Shown here in pieces: positions 42,448 through 53,039 of a DNA stretch of 64,000 nucleotides. The notes beneath the pieces are model-generated. The model searched no databases. It saw nothing but the letters and a program-made list of their open reading frames with translations, and had not been told where the DNA came from. A program made the translations under genes and the position numbers. The stretch covers positions 682,001 through 746,000 of the forward strand of contig NAJO01000004.1 of NCBI GenBank assembly GCA_002077065.1, written 5' to 3'. The first letter of the stretch is position 1; the number at the start of each line of letters is the position of its first letter. This DNA is from Cryoendolithus antarcticus (taxonomy: Eukaryota > Ascomycota > Dothideomycetes > Cladosporiales > Cladosporiaceae).

Positions 42448-43930
42448 TCACTGCACCAAAATTGCACCCGCTTCAAGTGTGCTTGCCAAGTAGATCGCCT
42501 GCTGCACACCACACTTTATACCAATTTGCTTCATGTACGAGCACGCTAGCCGTTGTGCTTCTCGAGGTATGGCTGGAAAGCGAGCGACAAGGCCGAGATG
42601 CCACGTCCAGTTGTAGCCCTGTGTTGTGTGAAGCAGAGGCAGTCGCGAGGAGTATAATGGTAGCTGCGGCGTAAGTTCCAGTCTTTGTCTGGTGCGTGTG
42701 GTATCGGGCAAATTGAGAAAGTAGGGTGCTGAGGCGAGGATGTCAGCGCCGACCTGTTGCATGCTGGATGTGATCCCTTGAGCAGTGAACTCGCCAAGGT
42801 GTTGGCTGGCTCCGGCATCAAGTCGCAAAGCCTGCTGCATTATGTCGTGGAGGAGTAAACGACAGCTTCGCATTGAGTTCCAGAGCTGGACAGCCATCGG
42901 ATCGTGATATACATGTTGAGGCTTTGAGTCGCTGTTCCAACTACTGTCGCTGAGTGCAGGCGTGCTGACAGAGGCTGAGGAGTGCTGCCAAGTCTCATCA
43001 CACTCCTCGAACGCCCCGGCAAGCTTTTGGTCCAGGTCAAGACAACGATCGATAATGGCACTGGATTCTCCAATGCTGTGACAGAAGTCGTGACAGACAT
43101 CAACGACACTTAAGCATGCCCCATGAACCCGGTATACGGCGTTGTCGCGTTGATCTACTGAGTCCAAGAAGAATGCCCATAAGCGCTGTATGCACTCTGG
43201 CATGCGGACATGTCCGCGAATGCACGCCGGTATGAGACTCGTGCTGGCTTGCATGAAGAGCAGTCTCCCTTCCGAGGTAGCAAGCTGCTCTGTGCCTCGC
43301 TTTTCTATCAAGGCCGCAGTACCACGCACATGCTGAGACCACGCTGCGACAGATTTGCTGTTGGTTCCAGTAATGGCTTCGAAGCAGCTGAGCATGATGA
43401 TAGACAGCAGTACCTCATCGCCAATCATGATCTCGTCGTCTTGCAGCGCAGCGCTGACTTCTCGAAGCGATACGACATAGTACCTCCGAGCACCTTGGCT
43501 GTACTTGGCGTTTCGTTTCAACGTTGCTTGTGTTGCGAGGCCAAGACACTGCATGGCGGCAGTCAGACATTGAGAGGTGACGGAAGTGCACACGGCATTC
43601 TCATGACCTTCAAGCGCATGATGCTGGCGGAAGCTCGCAAGGGCAATCTCGTCGAGCGACTCGTCAAGCGTTCGAGTCGGAGCACCAGTAGCGGAATAGC
43701 GGCGAACAACTCCGACCGTTTCGTCCACGAAGCGAGTGCTGTTGACGTCGCGGTAGCCCGAACAGGGCTGACTGGCTCGTAAGCACGTAGAGCATGCCGG
43801 TTTGAGCATGTCGCACTGGCAGAGTGTTACGAGAATGTCCAATCGGGGATTTTGCCTCGAGTCAACACACCTTGATCCTCCTCTCGCGACATCTTTGACA
43901 GAAGTTCGATGGCTTGCCTCGGTACACCAT
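42448..43930 (-). CDS. Zn2Cys6 transcription factor
   Basis: Two exons, 43930-43871 and 43815-42448 (55-nt GT-AG intron); 475 aa. Splicing creates an intact binuclear zinc cluster, Cys11-x2-Cys14-x6-Cys21-x6-Cys28-x2-Cys31-x6-Cys38, with the intron between Lys20 and Cys21; the unspliced frame lacks half of the cluster. A basic RERRIK lies in the first loop, as needed for DNA contact. The rest is helical, with SEGRLLFMQASTSLIPACI and other segments like the fungal-specific factor domain (DUF3468 type). The target is unknown. No metabolic cluster surrounds it; its 3' end converges with the membrane protein gene (180 bp). Confidence 0.92.
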
Positions 43931-44590
43931 GAGTGCAGACTGATCAGGGCAGAAATTCAAGCGGCTACCTCACGTGCTATATGGGCGGCCGAGAATTGGA
44001 CATGCGCGATGTGCGCGACTGTCTCTTCGATCGCGTCTGAAGGATTCAGGTCTAGCAAGCCGGTGTTGGCATCGCTTGCTTTGCGACACCGGAATCCACC
44101 GCAATGGTGGCTTCCATTGGTGAGTCGTTAATGTTGCAAGGCCACATTGCAATCAGCGAGGACCGTTGCGGTACAGCATTGCGCGCATGTCAAAGATGCG
44201 ATTGGAAGGATGGTGCAGCACCTGGCACAAGCCGGAGTACAGGACGAATTGCATGCCGAATGCGGACTAGCGTCCTGCAACTTGCCTGAGGCGATCGTTC
44301 AAGAGACACAGCCACAGTCCGGCAGGTGGAGCCCCAGCCAACCTGGGCGAATACAAAGCAGTCTGCCAGATTGCCGTGCTGGCACCGATACGAGCGCTGG
44401 AAGGAGCTTCTTGGAATGGCATCTGCCGCGTCTCAATATACGATCCTATGTAGCCAATGGTATCTAGTAAACCAATTTCAGAACACAACCAACACAACAA
44501 CACACTCACAGCGCAATGGTATCCGCATCAGTCTTCCGCAATCCAAGTCGCGATACAACGCGCCCAAATGATCAGCTGCCGCTCATCACG
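43931..44590. other. intergenic, no gene seen
   Basis: 660 bp between the start of the Zn2Cys6 gene and the stop of the thioredoxin-like gene, both on the minus strand. No protein-like frame; should include the promoter of the regulator. Confidence 0.45.
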
Positions 44591-45450
44591 CTACTTTGCC
44601 GTCGCTGGTGCTGCCGCCGCGGGTGGCGCGCCCGCGCTGCGCCTAGCAGGCGGTGCCTGAGCGCGTCGGCTCCTGCAAAGTTGTTAGCGGAAGTAGCTTG
44701 GACAGCATGATACGAGAGAACTTACATGATGTTCCTGCTGATCATGCTGATTCCGATCATGAAAGCCCAGCTGGGAATAACCGAGAAGGCCCAAATTGCA
44801 TAGCCGGCGGGGATGTTGAGCCCATAATCTGCGAGAGGTCCGTTGAAAGGATGCCAGAATCCCTCGTATACAGGGGAGTCCAGGTACTTGTCCTCAAGAT
44901 GAATGGCGGCGATCTGCGACGTAGTGATGGTGGTCCTGTTAACCTGAATCGCGCGCACAGTCGATGGCGGCTGCGACTGATCCGGCAGCGGCTGGGGAAG
45001 CTGCATGTGCAGCACATTCGGCGGGCTCACTGCCCACGCGGCGCAAAGGACCTGGTCTTGGTCGCAGTTCAGGTATGCTAGGTTGGGCGCAGTAGGCGAT
45101 GCCTCAATAAGGACTACGCTGCCATTGAATGCTTCCTCTGCGCGTCCGCAGGTGCCGAAGCATGTCTTGTTGCCACCTGTCACATATACCATCCATGTCT
45201 CGATGCCTGGGCTGGCGGTGGCGGCGCCTGGCTTAATGAGCTCTTTGTGGTTGGCGAGAGTCAGTTGCGGTACACTGACTTCGGCGATCTTGCCTGTTGC
45301 GGCTGTGAGAGGGTTGGGGATGCTTGTGGGCATGCCTGACGCGGCGTGGGAGACTTTGGTGGTGAAGAAGCCCTTGATCTGCTCGAGGTAGGGGATCTGC
45401 TGGGCGCAAGACAACGCTGGCAACGCCAGAAGGACGGAGGAGGTGCGCAT
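44591..45450 (-). CDS. secretory type I membrane protein, thioredoxin-like
   Basis: Exons 45450-44726 and 44672-44591, with a 53-nt GT-AG intron (branch CTAAC); 268 aa. The junction splits an ATG codon and keeps frame. A cleavable signal peptide is visible (MRTSSVLLALPALSCA), then a lumenal domain with GNKTCFGTCGRAEE, N-glycosylation sequons (NKT, NGS, NRT) and a single membrane helix (AGYAIWAFSVIPSWAFMIGI, about 216-240). The tail is short, basic and Ala/Pro-rich. The spacing of Cys in CFGTC and the flanking strands suggest a thioredoxin-like fold, but it is not a CxxC active site, so redox activity is doubtful. It is probably an ER or Golgi resident; the name is uncertain. Confidence 0.75.
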
Positions 45451-46672
45451 CGCGTCAAAGATCGATCGAACGAGATTCGATTGGGTATGTAATAGAATAC
45501 AATTCTGAGAACGCGATGCAACGTGATCGAGCTGCTGGCGATTGTGAACAGCTGGCCAATCAAAGCTTCCCCGAGCTGTGCCTCATATAATAATCTAACC
45601 TCACCTCACTTTCTCACTTCGCCTTACACTTTACATCCATAATGGAGACTTTGACTCCAATCCAGAGCGGTCTCGTGATAGCACGCAATGAGAAATCTGG
45701 TTTCAATTACGACTATGGAGCCAAACCGCCCATCACGCGGCCTAGCTTGTTGTGCTGTCGGACAAAGAGTCAAGGCAGCAAGCACAAACAGGCTACGAGG
45801 AACTGTCTGACTACAAACTGCTTCTTGTCCTCTCAGATATCTTGCCGTGAGAGTTCCCTGACTATTCTTTACTTCTTAGCAATGTGCTACTTGCTGTCTT
45901 CCCACGTTTAGTGCGTGTTCCCGCCACTGCAGATCCAGACCAGCCGTACAACACGCCGGACTCTCGATCTTTCCGTGGAGCTACAATATTTACAAAACGA
46001 CCATGGGTGTACAGACCCTGTTGATGCTCGCGCGATACCCATCTCGTTTCTCGGCCGGCTCACGCCTCAACATAGCGCAGTCACCGCCGAAAGCCATCTG
46101 TTACTGAATACGATACGAATGTAGTGCAGCCACTACGATCGCGTACTATATGCCTGGATCCATGCGTCTGCAGCAAGATATGCTACAGCTCGTTCGCACC
46201 GTGCAAATCTCTGCGGTGCTTGCAGTCGCCGCAACCTTCACTGATCAAGGCGCTCAAGAACCATAAAATTACGAGATGTTTGGTACCCTTCACACTGGCG
46301 AAGTATTCGCATGTGCTGGCCCGCCGCGATGGCATTCACTTACAACAGATGTGCACGGGCCACAGCCGCCTTCTGCCTCTTTGAGGATTTCAGGCCTTCC
46401 ACTTTCTATACATACCCACTGCGACCATTCCATTTCCTGCGACCTCCTGCACCCACTGCCTCTCCTTTCTCCTTGTCCCCATCAACCTTTCACGCATTGT
46501 CGACCTGTACTCTCACTTTCACGCTTACGACCGCTGCGCACAGAGTCCTGTCACTGCTCTGCAAGTACCGATCCATCAACATACCGCGAAGACCATCAAC
46601 ACCCACCAGGCCTCTCAAGCACTTCCCACCAGCGAGCGCATTGCATTCGCACGTCGATCCGGAACTAGAACG
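45451..46672. other. intergenic, weak ORF only
   Basis: The first part is a promoter-like stretch with an AT-rich patch near 45590 and a C/T-rich tract leading to an ATG at 45642. The 89-codon frame that follows (METLTPIQSG...) deteriorates into Ser/Cys-rich sequence, so I did not call it. The last about 300 bp form the C/T-rich leader of the RBR gene. Confidence 0.4.
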
Positions 46673-48397
46673 ATGAGCACGACAGAGTATTGCGTGATCT
46701 GTGGCGATTGGGCGACGCCGCTTACTCTGGACACTCAGTCGAATGAACGTCTCCCTGAAGATCAACTCTTGATCACCGAGGATGTCGATTCATTGTCTGC
46801 AGATACGCAGGCCATCAAGCTCCACAATATGCCCTGTGGCGCGCACGCAATCTGTGTAATTTGCTTCGTACGGGCTGCCGAGAACGCCGTCCAGCAGGAA
46901 CATTATTATCCGATTCCTTGCGGAGACATCGATTGTGACAAACATCCTTTGTCCTTGATCGAGACCATCCTACAAGATGACCACCCACGTCTGCTTGCCG
47001 ATTACCTCGAGAAGTCGGAAGAGTACGAAACTCCACGCGCAACTCGTGTGTACTGTGCGCGCAAATCTTGCGCTTCGACTCGTGGTGTGTCACCCCTCCT
47101 GAACGCAAACATTCGGGGCGGCGATCACCATGTCAGGTGCCTACACTGCGATACCTTTACATGCATCGCATGCAAGGCAGCCATGGTCATCGCCGTCGAC
47201 GAAGCCAAGGAAATACACGATTGTTCTGCGGGAGAACAGGAGAAGTCGATTCGGGATTATCTCGACAGCATACCGGAAGAACTGCGTTGGCTGTCGCAAC
47301 GTTGCTACCGGTGCCGGGTTATCGTCGAGAAGACCGAGGCGTGCAACCACATGAGATGCTTCTGCGGTGCTGAGTTCTGTCTGCTCTGTGGTGGCAAGTG
47401 GAACGGGATCGAGGCTTGCGGCAATGGGTGCCGCAAAGTCGGACACGATATATGGGATCCGCAAGACGACGGTGGGGGGAACGAGGACTATGATGATGAC
47501 GATTATGAGGATCGCTTCGATGACTTCGGCATGGATCCTGATGGCTACGATAGGGATGGCTTCGATTACCTCGGCTTCGATCGTGACGGTTTCAACGTGG
47601 AGGGTCGAGACACGGATGGCTATGACTGGTATGGGTGGGATCGCGAAGGATTCGACCACAACCGTATGAGCTTCACTGGCCTTGCATACAACGACTATGA
47701 CGTGGTCGGATACAGTGATGACGAAGATGATGATAGTTGGCTCGAGAGTACAGACGGGTACAATCCTTGGGGCTATGACTCTCACGGGTACGATGCGAAT
47801 GGCATCGACCGTACCGGACGAGACCGCGAGGGCTTCGATGGCGAGAGTCGTGATCGCGAGGGTTTCGACAGGGAGGGGCGCGACGGGCAAGGTCGGGACC
47901 ACCGTGGCTACGACGCCAACGGCTACAACTACTACGGATGGAATCAGCATCACCGCAATGTCGACAACGAGATCAGGCCCGGCTGGCAACTTACAGGCGA
48001 TGGTAACGTACGAAGGGTGCTGCAACTGCCTTTTGCTGCGCCAGAGGTGTTTGGGTGTCAACACGCCTTCATGTTCACCAGATGGTCAAGCACCTGCGGG
48101 GTCTGCATTTTCGGCCGCTCTAGGTTTCATTACCACTGTCATCTATGCGGTGGAAACTTGTGTGAGTACTGCACCAACGCGCACAGCCGGAGTCGACCGG
48201 AGTTGCAGGACCGTGTCCGCGCGCGCATTCCGTTCCCTGGAGATGATGATTTCGGGCTGGATGACCTTTTCACGGTGGAGAACCACGAGACTACCTTCTA
48301 CATCGCTGAGATGTTTGCTCTCATCCAGGGAGAGCAGAGCTTGAGTGAGGAGGACGTTATGGTCCAAGGTGGTGCAGGCATGGTGGAGGAGGACTAG
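46673..48397 (+). CDS. RBR (RING1-IBR-RING2) E3 ligase with pentapeptide repeats
   Basis: 574 aa, single exon from ATG 46673. Residues about 7-85 form a Cys/His-rich RING1-like domain (CVICG ... CGAHAICVICF). Residues about 125-185 are IBR-like (YCARKSC ... CLHCDTFTCIAC). Residues about 212-245 match RING2 (CYRCRVIVEKTEACNHMRC, then CGAEFCLLCGGKW), with the Cys of ACNHM as candidate catalytic residue that forms a thioester with ubiquitin. Residues about 286-424 are an acidic repeat of period five, G-(F/Y/W/R)-D-x-x. A second Cys/His domain follows (CQHAF ... CGVC ... CHLCGGNLCEYC, about 462-505). The RBR assignment is solid; the repeat and the C-terminal zinc-binding domain are unusual. The substrate is unknown. 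Confidence 0.85.
   Translation: MSTTEYCVICGDWATPLTLDTQSNERLPEDQLLITEDVDSLSADTQAIKLHNMPCGAHAICVICFVRAAENAVQQEHYYPIPCGDIDCDKHPLSLIETILQDDHPRLLADYLEKSEEYETPRATRVYCARKSCASTRGVSPLLNANIRGGDHHVRCLHCDTFTCIACKAAMVIAVDEAKEIHDCSAGEQEKSIRDYLDSIPEELRWLSQRCYRCRVIVEKTEACNHMRCFCGAEFCLLCGGKWNGIEACGNGCRKVGHDIWDPQDDGGGNEDYDDDDYEDRFDDFGMDPDGYDRDGFDYLGFDRDGFNVEGRDTDGYDWYGWDREGFDHNRMSFTGLAYNDYDVVGYSDDEDDDSWLESTDGYNPWGYDSHGYDANGIDRTGRDREGFDGESRDREGFDREGRDGQGRDHRGYDANGYNYYGWNQHHRNVDNEIRPGWQLTGDGNVRRVLQLPFAAPEVFGCQHAFMFTRWSSTCGVCIFGRSRFHYHCHLCGGNLCEYCTNAHSRSRPELQDRVRARIPFPGDDDFGLDDLFTVENHETTFYIAEMFALIQGEQSLSEEDVMVQGGAGMVEED
47530..47945 (+). repeat. coding repeat, Gly-aromatic-Asp pentapeptides
   Basis: Encodes roughly 20 five-residue units such as DGYDR, DGFDY, EGFDR and DGQGR in two blocks (about 47530-47655 and 47755-47945), split by a spacer with a poly-acidic SDDEDDD. 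At DNA level the units are 15-bp imperfect repeats, for example gatggctacgatagg. The repeats also leave the opposite strand open for about 300 codons, which is an artefact. Confidence 0.8.
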
Positions 48398-48740
48398 GCG
48401 ACGCAGTCAAGTATCGCGGGCGCGGACTCCGGCTAAGGTATTGATTGGATAGACTAGGGCGCTGCTTGATTTGACGGTGGGATGATTCGGTTCTGAGGTT
48501 TCAGGGACATGGAGCTCAAGGGGCTGGTAGTACTTTGGACAAGGTCAAGTGCTGACCGGCCACTGATCAAACGGCGGGTGCATCTGCTACGGAGCTTCGG
48601 CGTTCATGGTGAGCCTGCTGTGAGGACATGACAGCAGATAATCAGACTGGTATTGATTGTGGATTCAATGGATTCGAGGTCACGTATGAGATCTTACTTT
48701 GAAGGCGACTCTGCTGTAAGATTACTACACTAAGCTGCAT
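48398..48740. other. convergent gap
   Basis: 343 bp between the 3' ends of the RBR and bL28m genes. No coding sequence seen. Confidence 0.5.
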
Positions 48741-49874
48741 TTAACTCATCGCAGCTTTCTCATCCATAGTCTGCTGACGTCGGAGCTGTCGCGCCAGTAT
48801 GCGCGTCTCCGCTCTTTGTGCCTCCACGACTCCTATCTGATCCCTCATGATCTCGCTCAGCGCTTCCTTACGTACCCTCACCCGCTCCTGGAGCGTCAGC
48901 TTCCGGCTGATCGTCCTGAAAGCCGGCACTTGATCCTCGACGTTCTCGAGTGTCTCGGCTTCTTCTACAGCCTCTGCATCCTCGATGTCCACTTCTCGAG
49001 GCGCCACAAGCACCGAGTCCTCCACCGTTGCAGCAGCGAGTGATGCATTCAGCACCTCCATAGGAATAGCGGCCTGTGTGGAATTTCTGAGACGTCGTAG
49101 GTAAGCCGGACTGCTCTTTGGGTCAGTCCTCGCTGGTAGACTTCGCCGCCAGCCGGTAGGTGTGAGCATGATGTGTTGGCGTGGTCCGACTCGGAATCGT
49201 AGGGGTGGCAGTTCTGGTGATGTTTCGATTTGGAATGCGTCGTCTGTGGCGACTGCTTCGGTCTCGGCATCGTCCGGTGCCAGCTCCTCGACGGCATCCT
49301 CTGCAGCTGTCGCAAGTGCTTCCTCAGCATCGATCTCGATCACCGCTTCATCCGCGTCATCCCTCGCAGGCAGTCCCAACACCTCTCTCTCCTTCCTGAA
49401 CCTCTCCCTCACAGCCCCTGTCTGCATAACAGCCCATCGTAGCCACCACCCACTCTCTCCCAACTCTCTGATCCTCGCCTCCTTCTCCCCCAGCAGGTAT
49501 TCATCCAACCCTCCCAACTTATCAATCGTCTTCAGCACCCTCGTGCTAACCCTGACCTGCACCGTCCGTCCCAATGCTCTCGAATATAGTTTCTTCACCC
49601 TGATGTTGGGGCGCCATTTTCGGCGTGTTTTCGTTTCGAAGCGACCGGAGACATTGTTGCCGAATTGGATTTGCTGGCCGCCGTACAAACCGGAGCGAGA
49701 CTGTTTGTACCATTGGGGGGAGCCGTAGGGATAGGCTGGGACTGTAGCGGCGAGGGACTCGGGGGGGTTGGATTGCCATTGGAGGGAGGCGCAGCGGGGA
49801 AGGGTGGTGGAGAGGGCGCGACATCCAGAGGGGAGGGCATGAAGCGTGCTTGGGCGACGGAGGAGGGTGGCCAT
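48741..49874 (-). CDS. MRPL24: mitochondrial large-subunit ribosomal protein bL28m
   Basis: 377 aa from ATG 49874 (the open frame upstream begins at TTG). The first about 35 residues are Arg/Ser/Leu-rich without acids, a good mitochondrial presequence. Residues about 60-130 contain the L28 core (GLYGGQQIQFGNNVSGRF ... TRRKWRPNIRVKKLYS), followed by VSTRVLKTIDKLGGLDEYLL. A long C-terminal extension of about 220 residues is helical and acidic, as in fungal mitoribosomal homologues. It assembles into the 54S mitoribosomal subunit. It shares a 213-bp intergenic region with a second mitoribosomal gene transcribed the other way. Confidence 0.9.
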   Translation of the reverse strand: MATLLRRPSTLHALPSGCRALSTTLPRCASLQWQSNPPESLAATVPAYPYGSPQWYKQSRSGLYGGQQIQFGNNVSGRFETKTRRKWRPNIRVKKLYSRALGRTVQVRVSTRVLKTIDKLGGLDEYLLGEKEARIRELGESGWWLRWAVMQTGAVRERFRKEREVLGLPARDDADEAVIEIDAEEALATAAEDAVEELAPDDAETEAVATDDAFQIETSPELPPLRFRVGPRQHIMLTPTGWRRSLPARTDPKSSPAYLRRLRNSTQAAIPMEVLNASLAAATVEDSVLVAPREVDIEDAEAVEEAETLENVEDQVPAFRTISRKLTLQERVRVRKEALSEIMRDQIGVVEAQRAETRILARQLRRQQTMDEKAAMS

Positions 49875-50087
49875 AGTGCGTTGCTGGTTGTATGATTGTG
49901 GATGCAAGGCAAAGCAGCAAATCGCTGTCAGTCGAGCTCATATGCGGTCTTCGGGAGTGCCGATTTCGCCGTCAACGTTCTGGGGAAATATTGATAGACA
50001 ATTGATTAATCAACACTTGTGCACCTCCACTTCACGCCTTGCTTCACCATCTTCGATCTACCATATCTCAGACCTCCTCATACAATC
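49875..50087. promoter_or_regulatory. bidirectional promoter of two mitoribosomal genes
   Basis: 213 bp separate the ATGs of bL28m and mL61. A perfect 12-bp palindrome, TTGATTAATCAA, lies at 50002-50013, about 75 bp from the mL61 start. The C/T-rich stretch (50020-50085) looks like the mL61 leader. Co-regulation of the two genes is inferred from their arrangement. Confidence 0.55.
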
Positions 50088-50708
50088 ATGCCTTCTCCAT
50101 CTCTGTCGCAGCGGATGCGCACGCTGCAGACGAAGCTGCTGGAGATACGAGTAGGCTCTGGCGCCATCACACTACCCAAAGATATCAAGCGAATACACCT
50201 GCGCTTTGCGCCAAAGCTCAATGGCGGTCACATGGGTCCGAGGAAGTTCTGGCAACACGAGCTCATCAGAATGAAGTACCACAATCCAGCAGTACCCATG
50301 ACAATCGACCGAACAGCGCCCCAAACTGAAGCAGCAACCCTGAGCGTACACTTCACCTCCGCCGATGCGCCTCAAACCTCTGGCTCCGAAACTTCTTCGC
50401 CGGCAGCCGTCACATCGACATCGACGGAACACAATGTACCACCGGAAGCGGCAGCTACGGAACGAGTCGAGACGATCAACATGACGCATTCAACGAACTC
50501 GGAGATCTTGGACGCATTGATACGACTCACGAAGGCGGAAGTACTGGAGCCTTCAGCAGAGGACCGCGAGGAGATGCGGGAACTGGCTGAAGCGAGGACG
50601 AGGAGCGCGAAGGACGCGAAGTTGAGTGCTGAGGTCAGGGCGAGACAGAAGCGGGAAAGAGAGCTGTTGGATCAGGCGAGGGGAGAGGTTGCGAACTTGA
50701 CTGCTTGA
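50088..50708 (+). CDS. MRP49: mitochondrial ribosomal protein mL61 (L51/S25/CI-B8 fold)
   Basis: 206 aa from ATG 50088. Residues about 20-70 hold the L51/S25/CI-B8 domain (GSGAITLPKDIKRIHLRFAP ... GPRKFWQHELIRMKYHNPAV), a thioredoxin-like fold that in yeast belongs to Mrp49 of the mitochondrial large subunit. The middle (about 85-140) is Thr/Ser/Ala-rich and the C-terminal about 60 residues form a charged helix. No cleavable presequence is obvious; yeast Mrp49 also lacks a strong one. Assignment to mL61 rather than another CI-B8 protein such as the complex I subunit rests on KFW and the charged tail. Confidence 0.8.
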   Translation: MPSPSLSQRMRTLQTKLLEIRVGSGAITLPKDIKRIHLRFAPKLNGGHMGPRKFWQHELIRMKYHNPAVPMTIDRTAPQTEAATLSVHFTSADAPQTSGSETSSPAAVTSTSTEHNVPPEAAATERVETINMTHSTNSEILDALIRLTKAEVLEPSAEDREEMRELAEARTRSAKDAKLSAEVRARQKRERELLDQARGEVANLTA

Positions 50709-52031
50709 AAGTGGTCCCTGCATGATGGTGATCGAGACTCTCGTCACTGTGGGTGAGGGTCGAGCGATCTTGGCCTCGAATCGTTGGTTCCCGTGACACA
50801 ACGCCAAAAAATGGCGTTCAAGTGAGTCCACGACTATATACGAAGACTTCGGCGGTCGATCGGGTCGCTCATATGAGCAAGCAATACGAAAGCAAGTTCA
50901 GATGGACCCGGCTGCACAGCACTGCGACATATGCGGTGCCAGGCCTGCCTTCTCGCTTGCTGCGAGCACTGGGCGATGCTTTGTCGAAGGAGATCCGAAC
51001 AAGGCGATGGCACTTTGTCAGTGGCCAAGTGGAGAGGTGCCAGGGAAGACAAGGAATATATCTGGGTGACTGTACGATGCGAGCAACGATTTCGGCGATG
51101 TGAAAGCTGCACAGCCTCGACAGCCAAAGAAAACAATGACCACAACACAGAACAACTTCTACATCATCGCTGTCACGTGTTGTTGTCTAGGTCACCGAGC
51201 AATGCCGAGATGAATTGAGTAGATCATCCGCTAGTGCAGGAACGAATGCACAGACTTTAGCCGGGCCCACATCTGAACTTCAGCTTTCGTCATGTCCGAT
51301 GCATCCGCCGTTTTCATTCACAATCACTTTCACAACATTGCTACTCTCTGCCAACAAGTCCACGGTTCGCTTTGATCGCAGGTCAAATGGTGCTGTCGTC
51401 AATCGCCAACACTCGCTGCTCAGTCCTGTTCCTCGGCCATTTATCCAATGGACCGCCCCGCAAGCCATTGCCGCTTGCCGCAAGACAACCCAAACTCTTC
51501 CTGGACTACACTTCCAGTTTCCAACAACCGCGCCGCTCGGTGGTCCTTGTGACTGACGCCACGATGGCGCCAACCGTGAACGACGTAAGGTTTTCCAGTC
51601 TTTTCTTTCTTGTCGGCTCATGAGCCCACCTTCCTGTCTTTCGCATTTCCGTCGCGTAAGCTTTCAATCCTGCTTGTGCGACACGGCCTCGCCGCGTTCA
51701 GTATTCCTATTGCAACATAGTCGTTCCCACCTTAAGAGGTTAATACCTACATATCACATAGCATCGCCTAGGACTCGGTACTACTCTGTGGCTTGCTGTT
51801 GGAAATACACCACTCGAAACCCTTCCATTATACCCGACAACCCGTACTAGCCACTCCACATCATCTCCACACGGTGTTGCTTGTTTGTGGAGGATATCGC
51901 CCGAGTTGCGTTGCAACGGCAGTTTTGGGACACTTATAAGACCCGTCTGGCCTTGCCTGTGTAGATCATTCGTGTCCAGTCAGCATCTTGCCCACTACCG
52001 AAGCGAACTGTCGACTCCAGCATTCGGGGCA
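50709..52031. other. intergenic, no gene seen
   Basis: 1.3 kb without a convincing frame on either strand. The final about 250 bp before 52032 are consistent with the promoter and leader of the next gene. Confidence 0.45.
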
Positions 52032-53039
52032 ATGGCGACACTGATGAACCCTGCCACAGTATGTGGCTTCATTCTCCCTTTACAGATCCACGGACTGATC
52101 ACTTCTTAGACATCTGCTCAGCCCAATAGCAGAACGCAGCAGCCTCAGAGTCTTTGTGTCGATCCTGTCTATCTTAGCCAGAAGCTCGAGGCCGTACAGC
52201 TCGAGCGCGAAAGCAGGTCACGTGCACGCAATGCCAACAGAGAACTCGAGGCCGCAGCGATTGACCAACGCTTGAAAAGCATGTCAGCAGCACCTGTGGC
52301 CCGGACGACTGTGGTAGCTACAGCAGATGGCAAGCCTGTCATGGACATCAAGCATTTGCATGCTCTGCTGCATGTGGATGACAGTGCGAAAAGCTTGCCA
52401 GCATCGAAGCGAGACTCGGCTTCAGGCCCGAACGCCAAGTACAGTGGAAGGCATGTCGAAGACTCAAGATCGCCGCCCGAATACACTACCGGTAAACCGC
52501 CTGGGCGAAGCGCAAGTTTGGCAGGCTTCAGATCCGGACGTGCTGGCAAGCAATCTGAGCCCGGTCAACAGATGACCACGAAGCTGGTAGCCATCAAGCA
52601 CGGCTCGCAAACAGCATACGAGCGTATCGAGATTCCTCGAATCGCTACTCACGATGTTGATGAGGAGCAATCACCGGAGTTCAAGATCGGCAGAAAGCAC
52701 GACAGCCCAAGGTTACCCGCCGCAGACATGGAGGAAGTCGAGGATCAGCCGATGGGCACACAACGGCCGAACATTCTGCGACATGATCGACCACACTGGG
52801 CACAGCAAAGTCAATGCGGAGATGACATGAGATCGACGTTGCAAATACCAGGATTTGGAGGGAGGGAACCGCAAGGTCACAGTGCCAGCAAGCGACCAGG
52901 CTTCTTGCGACGGCATAGCAGTGCGCCGCACACGGAACAGCAGGAGTCGACTATGATCAGCGATGCGGTGAAGCTGATCAAGAAAGAGGAGCGCAACCAG
53001 AGGCGGCAGAGTGTGATGGGCTTCTTCAAGAAGCTGTAG
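52032..53039 (+). CDS. coiled-coil hypothetical protein
   Basis: Exons 52032-52058 (MATLMNPAT) and 52110-53039, with a 51-nt intron of excellent type (donor GTATGT, acceptor TTCTTAG); 318 aa, in phase. Splicing reveals a charged coiled coil (SQKLEAVQLERESRSRARNA...IDQRLKS, about 32-67) hidden from the longest ATG frame, which begins at 52281. The remainder is disordered and Ser/Arg/Pro-rich, ending in a helix (ISDAVKLIKKEERNQRRQS) and MGFFKKL. A possible peripheral membrane or scaffolding role is only a guess; no family recognised. Confidence 0.65.

Noticed and set aside
45642..45911. 89-codon ORF starting METLTPIQSG
   Set aside because: The ATG follows a leader-like C/T tract, but the translation degenerates into Ser/Cys-rich sequence and the only intron that could rescue it would be about 33 nt.
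47141..48064. 307-codon open frame antisense to the RBR gene
   Set aside because: It mirrors the pentapeptide repeat (Val/Ile/Pro-rich periodic translation) and has no domain; the sense strand has clear zinc-binding domains.
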